Source of the DNA: Pseudomonadales bacterium
GTDB taxonomy: Bacteria; Pseudomonadota; Gammaproteobacteria; Pseudomonadales; DC-out160
DNA length: 64,000 nucleotides
Assembly (NCBI GenBank): GCA_019090455.1
Contig: JAHRWA010000044.1
Span: 62,001 to 126,000 of the forward strand
Direction of reading: 5' to 3'
The notes below the pieces were generated by a model that worked only from the letters and a program-made list of their open reading frames with translations, did no database searches and was not told where the DNA came from. Below, one piece after another: positions 1-9,499 of the stretch. Position 1 is the stretch's first letter. Each line of letters opens with the position of its first letter. A program made the translations under genes and the position numbers.

Positions 1-569
1 ATTAAAGGCATCATTAAAAGGCTTATCACTAAAAGAGTGAGAGTAATGGGCATCGCCAGCTTATAAAACAAATCAATCAAGATTGAGACTGTAAAATCTT
101 CATCCGTCATAACTAAGCCCATCAATGTGTCGAATTCAACAAACGGAATCATTGATAACAGACCGATAAAAAATACGAGAAAGCTGCCAACAGCATACAA
201 ACTACCAATAACAAACAAGTTACCAATATGCGACCTAAAACCCTCGAACAAATCACCCACCTCGAACTCACCTTCCAAGTCAGCCCTCTGAGCCGCAAAG
301 ATAAATCCACCAGTGAATAACGGTCCCATCATCGACGATAAAAAGGAACCGAGAGGCACCATATTAATTGAGACTATGATGACTAGCCAAATAAAGCAGA
401 TTCCAATCCACTTGAACGCTCCCTCTGAAAATAGAGTATAAGCGCGATAGAACCAACTCCAACCTGCGATAGCCTTACAAGTATGTAGTTCTACTAATTC
501 AGGTGTGCTGAGAATCTGTTGCGAAGGCTCGCCATTGTCAGATGTATCACTCGTTTTAATATCATTCAT
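1..569 (-). CDS. BPSS1780-like membrane protein (C-terminus cut by window edge)
   Basis: The frame is open from an ATG at 569 to the left edge, so about 189 residues are visible and the C-terminus is missing. After a short polar N-terminus comes a segment AGWSWFYRAYTLFSEG followed by several hydrophobic helices (IGICFIWLVIIVSINMV, LFVIGSLYAVGSFLVFFIGLL, LAMPITLTLLVISLLMM). The tryptophan-rich entry and the glycine-rich loop GPLFTGGFIFAAQRAD resemble the BPSS1780 family of bacterial inner-membrane proteins, whose function is unknown to me. The family assignment is from memory; that this is a multi-pass membrane protein is clear from the sequence. Confidence 0.7.
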   Translation of the reverse strand, partial: MNDIKTSDTSDNGEPSQQILSTPELVELHTCKAIAGWSWFYRAYTLFSEGAFKWIGICFIWLVIIVSINMVPLGSFLSSMMGPLFTGGFIFAAQRADLEGEFEVGDLFEGFRSHIGNLFVIGSLYAVGSFLVFFIGLLSMIPFVEFDTLMGLVMTDEDFTVSILIDLFYKLAMPITLTLLVISLLMMPL

Positions 570-734
570 TTAAAAACCGCTGCGTTATCTCTCTTCCGTT
601 GATTAAGGTATTTTCCCTATTTATATTCCAGCCTCTATTTACTATCTCACAGTTATTCAATTAACCACTAGACTTCATTTATTTATCCTGGCGACTGGCA
701 TTCAAATTAACGGCGCAATTGAGCCACACTGTGA

Positions 735-3032
735 TCAAAGCTCATCTTGAAAGCAGTTATTCGCGATATTGACTAAGGTCTCCAACACAGACCAGAAATT
801 TTCCATGCCTCCGGGCTCTTCTCCATTGCCAATAAAATAAGCAGCCTCAGCAACAAGATCAATTTCAGCACGCAACTCTTTACTCACTTTTCTATCCAAA
901 GCGCCGCACCATTCCTCTAGCCCTCCACTCAATTTTATGCCTTCAATAAGCCCCTGGCACCAAGCCCTTAACGGTAAATATCGACATCCCTGATCTGCAA
1001 AATCTATCTCACATGGTAAGCTCGGGACAGCATAGAGAACGGTATCCGTTATACAATCATAAAGGTCGAGCATAATCCCTACGATCTGGTCGCGTTGTTT
1101 TTTATTACGATAGTGACACCCTAAGCCGCCAAAAACTGATGGTAACCATACATCCGCTGACACATCTACAGGCGCGCATGCCAAGGCAAAAAACATTCCT
1201 TGAATTTGGTGAACATTTTGAGTTCCCAAAGCTCGGTCCTCGTGCTCCAAAAACAACTCCAGCGCCAACAAATCGTCTTCATCAATGATATGGCTTACGG
1301 ATGAGGGTAACTCGTCATCTTCATCTGCGGGTACAACCACTTCTTCGTTTTTATCATCCCACCACGCTTCACCACGCAACTCCATATAATACTCTAATGT
1401 TTTATTGGCTATCTCCCCCATGATAGGTATCTCTCTCATGGGAACACCCTCATTAAGCTGCCCCGCTACTATCGCGAAGTCCTTCCATATAGGACCGCGT
1501 TTTTTGGCATTACTCTTCGCCCACAGTGCAAGGTGCACAAATCGTGTAAACCACTTCTCTCGACGCCCTTCCATAATAAGATTAGCAGACAAATTAATGG
1601 CTTCGGCTGAACCCACTCCATGATCCGTAAATAAGCCATCCGCAACACGTTCAGCTTCATCATCTTGTTCAAACCAACCTAGAGTAAAATCCTCGCGCCA
1701 ATGCCACTTACTGCTGGTTTCCAGACTCTTCTTAATGGTGCCTTTACCCAGTAATTCAGGGTTTTCTTTCTGCCACTCATGCAACACATACTGATGATTA
1801 AGGGGTTGAGGATGCGGCGCATCTAGACCTAGAAGTTCAAGCCACATTAGCACTTCAGGCGGCACAGCCTGATTTGCTTCCAAATTCAAGGACAGGCCGT
1901 AGGGTAGCATCTCCTGCAAATAGTCCATGGACGTTTCCAAGCAATAAACCTCATCAGACATCCTCAGCAACACTTCATTACAGTCTTCCTTAGAGGATAA
2001 TGGTGTGCACCAAACATCAATCAATCCGTATCGCTCCTTAATCACCGCTCCAATTAATCGGTATTTATCACCCATCCGAAAAAACGAAAGAATGGTCTGT
2101 GCACCTGCTCCATCGATAGAGGAGACCAAATTCTTAATTAATTTTGTCCCTTCCGGAATTTTGGCGGGCATCACTTCCAAACCCGATATTCTCAAGTCTC
2201 TAATAATGCTATCGACTAGTATGCGCTCCTCTTCACAAAGCCAATTACGAATCGTGATTAAACGGCGAAGTCCCAATGATGAGATAAAGGACTGATAGCT
2301 TTCCGTGCAGAGATACCCCAGGATATTGTTACGTACATCTTTGTTCGGGTGCAGCAAAAACAGTAGCGCCGCTTCTCTCGCTTTCTCCTCATCGAAGCAG
2401 AGAAAATTAATGATTAATTCGGTAGCTGCCATCTGAGGGAGGTGCGTCATCTGATTGGCAAACACCTCATAGAACGAAAACTCAGTATCGATCACCTCGT
2501 TTTTTGCCAGATCAAGAAGAGCCTCTTGCATTTCTAATTCATCGATGACATCTACCGCCTCTTCCACTTCAAACCGGTCCGCCATCCACTTTCGGGTAAC
2601 CTCAAGAAACGAATCCGAAGGCCTGTAACCCATATCGGTGATTTGTAGCAACAACCAATGCAATAACTCTTTATCGATATTCTTTTGTTTTAATGCAACC
2701 AGTAGCTTCTGCTCCAACTCTTGCCAGTTTTCTTTCGCTTTTTGCTGACCGTCTCGAATTTGTATCAGCATCTCTTGCAAGGCTGCACTAACAATATGCT
2801 CAAGCGCATCCATGTGATGAGGATCTTCATCAAGAAATTTTGCCTGGCCACCGAAATAAATAAAGGTGTGTACCACTTGCTCTAACACATCAGAATAGGT
2901 GTGATCAGAGTACTCATCCTTAAACTCATACCAGCCCCAAGATCGCCCACCTTCTTTCAAATGACGACCATATTCACCTAACACTTCCATCAACCAACCC
3001 GATTGAATCTTAGCCATTTCTTTGCCCGCCAT
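735..3032 (-). CDS. Large helical protein with C-terminal UPF0149 (YecA/YgfB)-like domain
   Basis: A soluble protein of about 765 residues without signal peptide or membrane segment. Most of it is acidic, Leu/Trp-rich helical sequence, possibly HEAT-like (around residues 200-260: PNKDVRNNILGYL). The last 150 or so residues resemble the UPF0149 family: a helix of the type MFFALACAPVDV followed by W-LPSVFGG, then LPLRAWCQGLIEGI, the order seen in YecA/YgfB proteins. Function unknown. Translation could begin at TTG 3053, ATG 3032 or ATG 3017; no Shine-Dalgarno decides, and I chose the first ATG. UPF0149 proteins are usually about 200 residues, so this would be an unusually large carrier of the domain. 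It stands alone, convergent to nothing, between the membrane protein and the kinase. Confidence 0.6.
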   Translation of the reverse strand: MAGKEMAKIQSGWLMEVLGEYGRHLKEGGRSWGWYEFKDEYSDHTYSDVLEQVVHTFIYFGGQAKFLDEDPHHMDALEHIVSAALQEMLIQIRDGQQKAKENWQELEQKLLVALKQKNIDKELLHWLLLQITDMGYRPSDSFLEVTRKWMADRFEVEEAVDVIDELEMQEALLDLAKNEVIDTEFSFYEVFANQMTHLPQMAATELIINFLCFDEEKAREAALLFLLHPNKDVRNNILGYLCTESYQSFISSLGLRRLITIRNWLCEEERILVDSIIRDLRISGLEVMPAKIPEGTKLIKNLVSSIDGAGAQTILSFFRMGDKYRLIGAVIKERYGLIDVWCTPLSSKEDCNEVLLRMSDEVYCLETSMDYLQEMLPYGLSLNLEANQAVPPEVLMWLELLGLDAPHPQPLNHQYVLHEWQKENPELLGKGTIKKSLETSSKWHWREDFTLGWFEQDDEAERVADGLFTDHGVGSAEAINLSANLIMEGRREKWFTRFVHLALWAKSNAKKRGPIWKDFAIVAGQLNEGVPMREIPIMGEIANKTLEYYMELRGEAWWDDKNEEVVVPADEDDELPSSVSHIIDEDDLLALELFLEHEDRALGTQNVHQIQGMFFALACAPVDVSADVWLPSVFGGLGCHYRNKKQRDQIVGIMLDLYDCITDTVLYAVPSLPCEIDFADQGCRYLPLRAWCQGLIEGIKLSGGLEEWCGALDRKVSKELRAEIDLVAEAAYFIGNGEEPGGMENFWSVLETLVNIANNCFQDEL

Positions 3033-3270
3033 TTTAGATTTTGGCAGCCACAATCATAATGTGATCATTTCGCCTACCGTTTAAGCGCTGCATCCTAACA
3101 TAGCGCCCAACCTCATCAAAGATCTGCTTCGGCACTCCAAGTTAGTCGCAGGTAACCGTTGGCGAACCAGAACGCTGATGCGTCCTCCTTTCTCCTTTAA
3201 ACTCGCCAATGGAATTTATATACTAGTCTGACATTCAAAACACGGACAACACGGACCCAGTAAATAGGCC

Positions 3271-3299
3271 TTACAACTGAGACATAAAAACCGTATAAT
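3271..3299 (+). promoter_or_regulatory. Sigma-70 promoter before the LadS-like kinase
   Basis: TTACAA (3271-3276), a spacer of exactly 17 bases and a perfect TATAAT (3294-3299). It lies about 95 bases before the kinase start in the 340-base gap 3054-3394; I see nothing else in that gap. Confidence 0.6.
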
Positions 3300-3394
3300 C
3301 GGTCTCCCTCACAGCCTGGCATTGGCTGAGTTACATAAGCAACACAAAAACCACTGACTTTAGCCACTGACTTCAATCACCTACTACCAAGCTC

Positions 3395-5884
3395 ATGCGC
3401 CTCTTTTTATTTCTAGGCTTTTCTATTTTACTCAGCATTGAGCTATCAATGCCGACCTCTGCCTATGGTGCAAATAGTGATGCCGGCACCTTCGTGATTA
3501 GAGATGCTCTCATCAAAAGACCTTTAGAACCTTTTATTTCATTCTTAGAAGATCCCTCTCAAAAAGAAACCATCACCTCTATCCAGATGTCTCGCCTTCA
3601 GCAGAGATTTCAACCGCTACCCGATCCCACCATAAACTTCGGATTTAGCTCCTCAGTGTACTGGTTTCATTTTAGCCTCGACCATCAGTCAAACGATATC
3701 AGAACTTTTTTACTGGAAATCGACTACCCCATGGTGGATGAACTGACGGTTCATACCCTTTCACAGACAGGAGAAATGACAGCTCTACATTTGGGCGACA
3801 AATTAGCTTTTGATCACCGGCCCATTCGATTACGCAACTTTGTTATTCCTATTCAACTGCGCCCTTTTGAGAAAAAAGAATTTTATCTGGAAATGAAAAG
3901 TTCAATTAATTTGAGCTTTCCAATTACATTATGGGATTCCATTAGCTATCTTGAAATTCAAAATCAATACCAGTGGAGTATGGGTATTTTTTACGGAATT
4001 GCGTTTGGATTGTTGGTCTATAACCTTTTCCTCTATATCTCCTTAAGAGAAAAAGCATTTCTGTTTTATATTATTCATACGTTCTGCACAATTGGTTTTT
4101 ACTCGGTATTTGATGGATTTAGTTTTCAAATGTTCCCCAAAGCCATCGCTTGGCAAAACATTGCTATCATGGTCTTCTTTTGCGGCTCTTATATATCCGC
4201 TATTCAGTTTGCTCGTTATTATTTAGACATCATCAACAATAACCCCATCATTGATAAAATCAGTCTTACACTCATATCCCTGATCACAATAACGCTCTTT
4301 TCAATTCTAGTTGTACCCACGGGCACCATGTCAAAAATCATTGTCAGTGCCGGCATTATCGTCGTTTCCTATTTAATGATCGTCGGAATCATTCGTTGGA
4401 GGGAAGGAAATCCGCTCGCCAAAGTCTATCTCATCGCCTGGGCTTCCTCGCTATCTACCGCAGGATTAGCCATGTTCTCCGCTCTAGGAATAATTACTGA
4501 TTTCGGTATTTCAGTATGGGCTATGAAATTGGGGTGGGTTGCGGAATTGATGCTTCTGTCTCTCGGGCTAGGGCTACGAATCAATATTCTCAAAGCCGAA
4601 AAAGCCAAAGAGCACCAACAAGCTCTGACGGCAAAGCAGGACAACAAAGCCAAAGGGGAATTTCTTGCACGCATGAGCCATGAAATTCGATCTCCATTAA
4701 GCGGCGTTCTCGGCATGTTAAAACTACTTTCTGATACTGAACTCAACGCAGGGCAAAGACGCTATATAAGTAGTATTGAAATCGCTGGTGATGTGCTTGT
4801 CGAAGTTATTGATGACATATTGAATTATTCCAAAATTGAAGCCGGCAAAGTCTATTTGGAACATATTGAGTTTAACCTCGAACTATTAGTCTCTGATTGT
4901 ACCCAAATTTTTGAATACAAAGCAGTGGAGAAAAATCTGAGTTTAACGGTAAATCTCGATCCAGATATCCCAGCAAAGTTATGGGGTGACCCTGCACGCA
5001 TTCGGCAAATACTCAACAACTTGCTTGCCAATGCGTTTAAGTTTACCCAAGAGGGCTACGTCGTCATTCAGATTAAGCTCATTAACTCACCGACTGACAA
5101 TAATGATAAGGTAAACTTACATTTCGAAGTCGCCGACACCGGCATTGGAATCAGCAAAATAAATCAAGAAAAATTATTCGAGTCCTTTAATCAAGCAAAC
5201 ACCTCGACGACCCGTGAATTCGGAGGTACCGGCCTAGGCCTTACGATATGCAAAGAACTAACCGAACTTATGGGAGGTAAGATTGGTGTCGACAGTATAG
5301 AAGGGCAAAGCTCTTGTTTCTGGTTTCAATTACCTTTAGACACTTCTCCTATCAACGAAATACAAAATCATCCAAATACAGAGAACCCTTCAAACAAAGC
5401 CAACTTCCGCTCGCAATATGATTCTGACCAGCACCCTTTGTCTCCTACCGTTTATTCAAAAGAAGAAAATAACAAACTGCGTGTTCTTGTTGTTGAGGAT
5501 AACGATATCAATTTGAAGGTCATCCTCGGCTTCCTTAACAAATTGAACATTCACCCCGATGTCGCTATGGATGGTCGCGCAGGTATCAACCAATACAAAA
5601 CCGCCACCCCGCCCTATCAACTCATTCTTATGGATTGTGAAATGCCGGTAATAAATGGGTTTGAAGCGACTAAAGTTATTCGCAAGTGGGAAGCAGATCT
5701 CGCGCTACCAAAATGTCGAATCATTGCGTTAAGCGCTCATATTGCCGGTAGTTTTAGTTCTCAGTCTTCTGCGGCTGGTATGGATAGCTATCTTTCAAAA
5801 CCAATAGACTATGCATTATTAGAAGCCTGCATTGTGGAAATCGCATCACAAACCGATATAATTAACGAATACAGCGATCTTTAG
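3395..5884 (+). CDS. LadS-like hybrid histidine kinase (7TMR-DISM sensor, HisKA, HATPase, receiver)
   Basis: An inner-membrane sensor kinase of 829 residues. Order of parts: signal peptide (1-24), periplasmic 7TMR-DISMED2-type beta domain (about 30-180), seven hydrophobic helices (about 190-400), HisKA with the phosphorylated histidine at residue 429 (MSHEIRSP), HATPase with N box (NNLLANAFKF) and G boxes ([20 protein letters not shown]), then a receiver with VVEDNDIN and phospho-acceptor Asp747 (LILMDCEMP) and the switch lysine in SKPID. This is the layout of Pseudomonas LadS, which feeds the Gac/Rsm pathway; RetS has two receivers. Whether it acts on a GacS here cannot be seen, since no gacS/gacA is in the window. 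No Hpt domain is present, so the receiver must pass phosphate elsewhere or act in cis. Confidence 0.85.
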   Translation: MRLFLFLGFSILLSIELSMPTSAYGANSDAGTFVIRDALIKRPLEPFISFLEDPSQKETITSIQMSRLQQRFQPLPDPTINFGFSSSVYWFHFSLDHQSNDIRTFLLEIDYPMVDELTVHTLSQTGEMTALHLGDKLAFDHRPIRLRNFVIPIQLRPFEKKEFYLEMKSSINLSFPITLWDSISYLEIQNQYQWSMGIFYGIAFGLLVYNLFLYISLREKAFLFYIIHTFCTIGFYSVFDGFSFQMFPKAIAWQNIAIMVFFCGSYISAIQFARYYLDIINNNPIIDKISLTLISLITITLFSILVVPTGTMSKIIVSAGIIVVSYLMIVGIIRWREGNPLAKVYLIAWASSLSTAGLAMFSALGIITDFGISVWAMKLGWVAELMLLSLGLGLRINILKAEKAKEHQQALTAKQDNKAKGEFLARMSHEIRSPLSGVLGMLKLLSDTELNAGQRRYISSIEIAGDVLVEVIDDILNYSKIEAGKVYLEHIEFNLELLVSDCTQIFEYKAVEKNLSLTVNLDPDIPAKLWGDPARIRQILNNLLANAFKFTQEGYVVIQIKLINSPTDNNDKVNLHFEVADTGIGISKINQEKLFESFNQANTSTTREFGGTGLGLTICKELTELMGGKIGVDSIEGQSSCFWFQLPLDTSPINEIQNHPNTENPSNKANFRSQYDSDQHPLSPTVYSKEENNKLRVLVVEDNDINLKVILGFLNKLNIHPDVAMDGRAGINQYKTATPPYQLILMDCEMPVINGFEATKVIRKWEADLALPKCRIIALSAHIAGSFSSQSSAAGMDSYLSKPIDYALLEACIVEIASQTDIINEYSDL

Positions 5885-6001
5885 AAAGTACAATAATCGT
5901 TAAAAAGTAAAGCGATATACCCGAAATACAGTATCCAACTACTAGACTTAAACCCGGGTAATCAAGTCTGAAATACAACTCTCTCAATACGGACATTGAC
6001 T

Positions 6002-6727
6002 ATGCCACTCAGTGAAATCGACGAAGTTAATCCGACTAATGCTCGTTCATTACCTACTCTATCTACCACTTCAGCATTTCACCAACAGTACTTCGTATCG
6101 CAACGTTGGTGGCTTGTAACCACGCTCAAGCTTGGTATTTTATTCTCGATAACAGGATATTGTTACTTAAAAATTGTCGCTAACAGCAATATAATAACGC
6201 TAATGAGCTTCAGTTTTATAAGCTTATTTTTATGGGGCGTCATTAGTTTTCGTATATTGAACTTTCCTTATGTTTTGATTTCAGATGAGACGATCAATAT
6301 CAGGAACTTTATAACGGGTCAATTACGTACCCTCGAATGGAGTGATATCAATAGCATTCAGCGTGCCACTAAACTGCTTCATATAAACACTCGGCACAGT
6401 GAAGAAATCCCAGTCAAAAAGAAATTATTACCGAATTCAATGTTTCAGAACATCTATTCGAATATTCGCGACGAATTAAATCAGAGAAAATCAGAAGCCT
6501 ATAAAATAGGACGATACAACGTCACTATTAACGGTTCCGACGCTTATATCAGTTACGATTGCTACGGCTCTATATCAACCATTCCCCAACTCACTCTAGA
6601 TTTAAAAAGAAAAAAACAACAAAAATTAATCAATCGAGTCTATATATGCGTTCATGGAGCACGTAAGCGCCTTGGTTTCCGTATTACCGAAAAAAACCTT
6701 ACCCGGGCACTGAAAGAGGTAGTATAA
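6002..6727 (+). CDS. Membrane protein with two helices and a PH-like domain, unknown function
   Basis: About 241 residues. Two adjacent transmembrane helices (about 40-60 and 65-90) are followed by YVLISDETINIRNF and LEWSDINSIQ, a beta pattern like bacterial PH (bPH2/YdbT-type) domains, then a basic C-terminal part. I prefer ATG 6002 to the TTG six bases upstream. It follows the LadS-like kinase by 117 bases on the same strand and could be cotranscribed. No specific family is recognised. Confidence 0.55.
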   Translation: MPLSEIDEVNPTNARSLPTLSTTSAFHQQYFVSQRWWLVTTLKLGILFSITGYCYLKIVANSNIITLMSFSFISLFLWGVISFRILNFPYVLISDETINIRNFITGQLRTLEWSDINSIQRATKLLHINTRHSEEIPVKKKLLPNSMFQNIYSNIRDELNQRKSEAYKIGRYNVTINGSDAYISYDCYGSISTIPQLTLDLKRKKQQKLINRVYICVHGARKRLGFRITEKNLTRALKEVV

Positions 6728-6766
6728 GAATTTTGAAGAGATGAATTACAGGTGAGAAGATTGGAT

Positions 6767-9499
6767 CTATTGCTTAATACTTAGCTGTTCAATAGACCCC
6801 ATGACCACTTGCAAGTGGTCATCAAAGTCTGAAATAAGCTTATCGAGATCCGTTTCTTTATTCTTTAAGGCAAACTCCAATTTTCGCGCCGCCTCACTCA
6901 ACTCATTCGCCGCTAAATTCCCTGCACTTCCTTTGATAGAATGGGCAAGGCGCTCTGCACTATCCAGGTCTCGCTCATCCAACATCGTCTGAATTTCTGT
7001 GGGCGCGGCGGAAAAACTCTGACTAAACATATGGGCCAATCGCAAGAATAGCTTTTCTCTACCCCCGATTAGCTTGATTGCGTATTCCACATCCATACCC
7101 GGTAATGAGTTGGGTAACGTACTCGCCGATTTGGTCGGTAACTTAGTAAAGTCTGCCTGAGGTTTCTCGACCGCCTGCTTGCCTCCACTCTCTATACGCT
7201 TATCCACTGAGATATATTGATTCATCACTTCAAACAAGTTGCCCACATCGATAGGCTTTGTCACAAAAGCACTCATACCGAATTCAATACTTTTTTCCAT
7301 CTCACCCTTAATCGCATTTGCCGTCATCGCGATCACTATACTGTCCTTTAACTTTTCATCTTTCCTAATTATCTCTATCGCTTCATGCCCCCCCATCACG
7401 GGCATCTGGATATCCATCAGCACGATATCATAATGCGTTTCCGCCATTTTTTGTAAAGCAACCCGACCATTTTCCGCTACATCGGAGGTAATGCCTTGGT
7501 TTTTGAGGATATCTACCGCTAATTCCTGGTTAAAGCTGTTATCGTCCACGACAAGAATATGTACCCCGTGATAACGCCCCAAGCTATCGGCATCGAGTGC
7601 GCTTCGAGTTTCGATTTCTACCGTCAAGCCTAACAATGTACGTTGTATAGCAAGAATTACCTGGCTTTGCTTAACCGGACTTTCGATCCATACGGGATCC
7701 TTTACCTGAGTTAAATCAAGATCACTTCCGGAATCAGAAATGGACTTAGCGATGATGATATATTTATCATCGGATATTAACGCTCCATTTACCATCTTGG
7801 AAAACAAATCTGAATTGTCCTTTCCTGCTCCCACAATTATGGCATCGGTGTTTAAAACGGAATTTTCTTCTGATTGATCGGTGGATTGGCCACTGAATCC
7901 TATCACCTCCATATTATAAGAGCTCATGCATTGGGCAAGAGCAGCTTGTTTCTTTGCATTAGTTTCAATATAACCAATTTTCCGACCGTGAAAATCAACA
8001 TTTTCTAACTCCAAATAATTACCACCTACTTCCAAATCTCGGGACAGTTGGAGAGTACAGAAAAACTCACTACCCTCTCCGATCTCACTTTTAACACCGA
8101 TTTTCCCGCACATCATTTCTACTAGTGTCTTACTAATACTAAGTCCCAAACCCGTTCCGCCGTACTTACGAGTCGTTGATTCATCCGCTTGGGAAAAGGC
8201 AGAAAACAATAAATTGATTTTCTCTTTTTCTATTCCAATCCCACTATCCTTAACGGAGCAACGCAACATAACCTCGCCATCTGAAATGGATTCAAGTTTT
8301 ACCTCCACAACGACATCACCTTGTGCCGTGAATTTTATTGCATTGCTAACTAGATTAATTAAAATCTGTTTAATACGCAGTGTATCGCCCATCAAACTGA
8401 CTGGAATATGAGGATCAACATAGATAACTAATGCTAACCCTTTGTCCGCGATTAAGTCGCTGAACAGGTCGGCGATTAATTCAACTTCATCTCTAATATT
8501 AAATTGGCAAATATCAAATTCTAACTTACCCGCTTCTATTTTCGTAAAATCCAAAATATCATTGATCAATTCAAGTAACGATGAAGCCGACAACTTAATT
8601 TTATTAACATAATTTACTTGCAATGGAGTTAATTCAGTTCGTTCAACTAAACCCGAAAAACCCAATATCGAATTCATTGGAGTTCGCATTTCATGGGACA
8701 TGTTCGCCAAGAACATGCTTTTAGATTCATTCGCTTTTTCTGCTTCTTCTTTCGCTTTTCTCAGTTGTAATTTCGTCTGCGCAAGCTCGGTAACATCAAG
8801 ACCATAAACCTGCACTACAACCGGCACCGACTCTAATACGGGATGAAAATTCCAAACCATTGAGCGATCTTCAAAATAGGATTCTTTGTGCGTCAGTGTC
8901 AGTCCGTTTCGAATACATTCACTGACAATATTTCCCAGATCATCGGGTAGCACCGAGGGTAAACCCTCATCATTAAAACCATAATCCACCATTAAATTTG
9001 TCATTTCAGGATTAGCAAATTCAATACCGCAATTTTCATTCAGCTGTAGAATGGGTGATGGATTAAGCTCAGCAAATAATGCGAGACGTTTAGCTTCAAC
9101 GTTTCCCACACTAGTACCAGAGGTTTCTTGAAAGCTCAGTACGCACGCATTGTCCATCTCTGGGATTGTCGCGAGTACTTTTGTCACATCAACATTGACA
9201 AAGTTACCGGTCCCCGTAATCCACCAAGCTTCCAATGAACATCCCTCTTCCTGACTTTCAAGAAGGTGTGTCATGGGACATTGCTCTTTAGTATGCTGAT
9301 AATCAGCGGCATCCGAACAAAGAAGCGAATGCAAATCTCTCCCTAGTACAGTGGTTTCTTCATGCTCCAGTATTTTTTCCCCGGCAGGATTCAGCGCAAC
9401 GAGGTTTCCTAATTCGTCAACGACGAACAGCCCCAAAGGCCAGCCATGCAAAAGGGCATTACTGTATTTCTTAAACCCTTCACCTAACGCTTTTACCAT
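6767..9499 (-). CDS. Soluble PAS hybrid histidine kinase with receiver and Hpt domains
   Basis: A 910-residue cytoplasmic phosphorelay kinase without membrane segments. Order: PAS (about 10-125), second PAS (about 135-240), a short coiled linker, HisKA with His269 (NMSHEMRTP), HATPase (NLVSNAIKF, DSGIGIE, GGTGLGLSISK), a receiver-like module about 500-620 that lacks the usual DD pair and MP motif, a full receiver with Asp696 (IVLMDIQMP) and KPID, and a C-terminal Hpt with His853 (AHSIKGSAGN). It thus carries a complete His-Asp-His chain and should feed a separate response regulator that is not obvious nearby. Its ATG overlaps the stop of the HD-GYP gene as TAATG, which implies translational coupling and a shared signalling role. 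Confidence 0.85.
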   Translation of the reverse strand: MVKALGEGFKKYSNALLHGWPLGLFVVDELGNLVALNPAGEKILEHEETTVLGRDLHSLLCSDAADYQHTKEQCPMTHLLESQEEGCSLEAWWITGTGNFVNVDVTKVLATIPEMDNACVLSFQETSGTSVGNVEAKRLALFAELNPSPILQLNENCGIEFANPEMTNLMVDYGFNDEGLPSVLPDDLGNIVSECIRNGLTLTHKESYFEDRSMVWNFHPVLESVPVVVQVYGLDVTELAQTKLQLRKAKEEAEKANESKSMFLANMSHEMRTPMNSILGFSGLVERTELTPLQVNYVNKIKLSASSLLELINDILDFTKIEAGKLEFDICQFNIRDEVELIADLFSDLIADKGLALVIYVDPHIPVSLMGDTLRIKQILINLVSNAIKFTAQGDVVVEVKLESISDGEVMLRCSVKDSGIGIEKEKINLLFSAFSQADESTTRKYGGTGLGLSISKTLVEMMCGKIGVKSEIGEGSEFFCTLQLSRDLEVGGNYLELENVDFHGRKIGYIETNAKKQAALAQCMSSYNMEVIGFSGQSTDQSEENSVLNTDAIIVGAGKDNSDLFSKMVNGALISDDKYIIIAKSISDSGSDLDLTQVKDPVWIESPVKQSQVILAIQRTLLGLTVEIETRSALDADSLGRYHGVHILVVDDNSFNQELAVDILKNQGITSDVAENGRVALQKMAETHYDIVLMDIQMPVMGGHEAIEIIRKDEKLKDSIVIAMTANAIKGEMEKSIEFGMSAFVTKPIDVGNLFEVMNQYISVDKRIESGGKQAVEKPQADFTKLPTKSASTLPNSLPGMDVEYAIKLIGGREKLFLRLAHMFSQSFSAAPTEIQTMLDERDLDSAERLAHSIKGSAGNLAANELSEAARKLEFALKNKETDLDKLISDFDDHLQVVMGSIEQLSIKQ

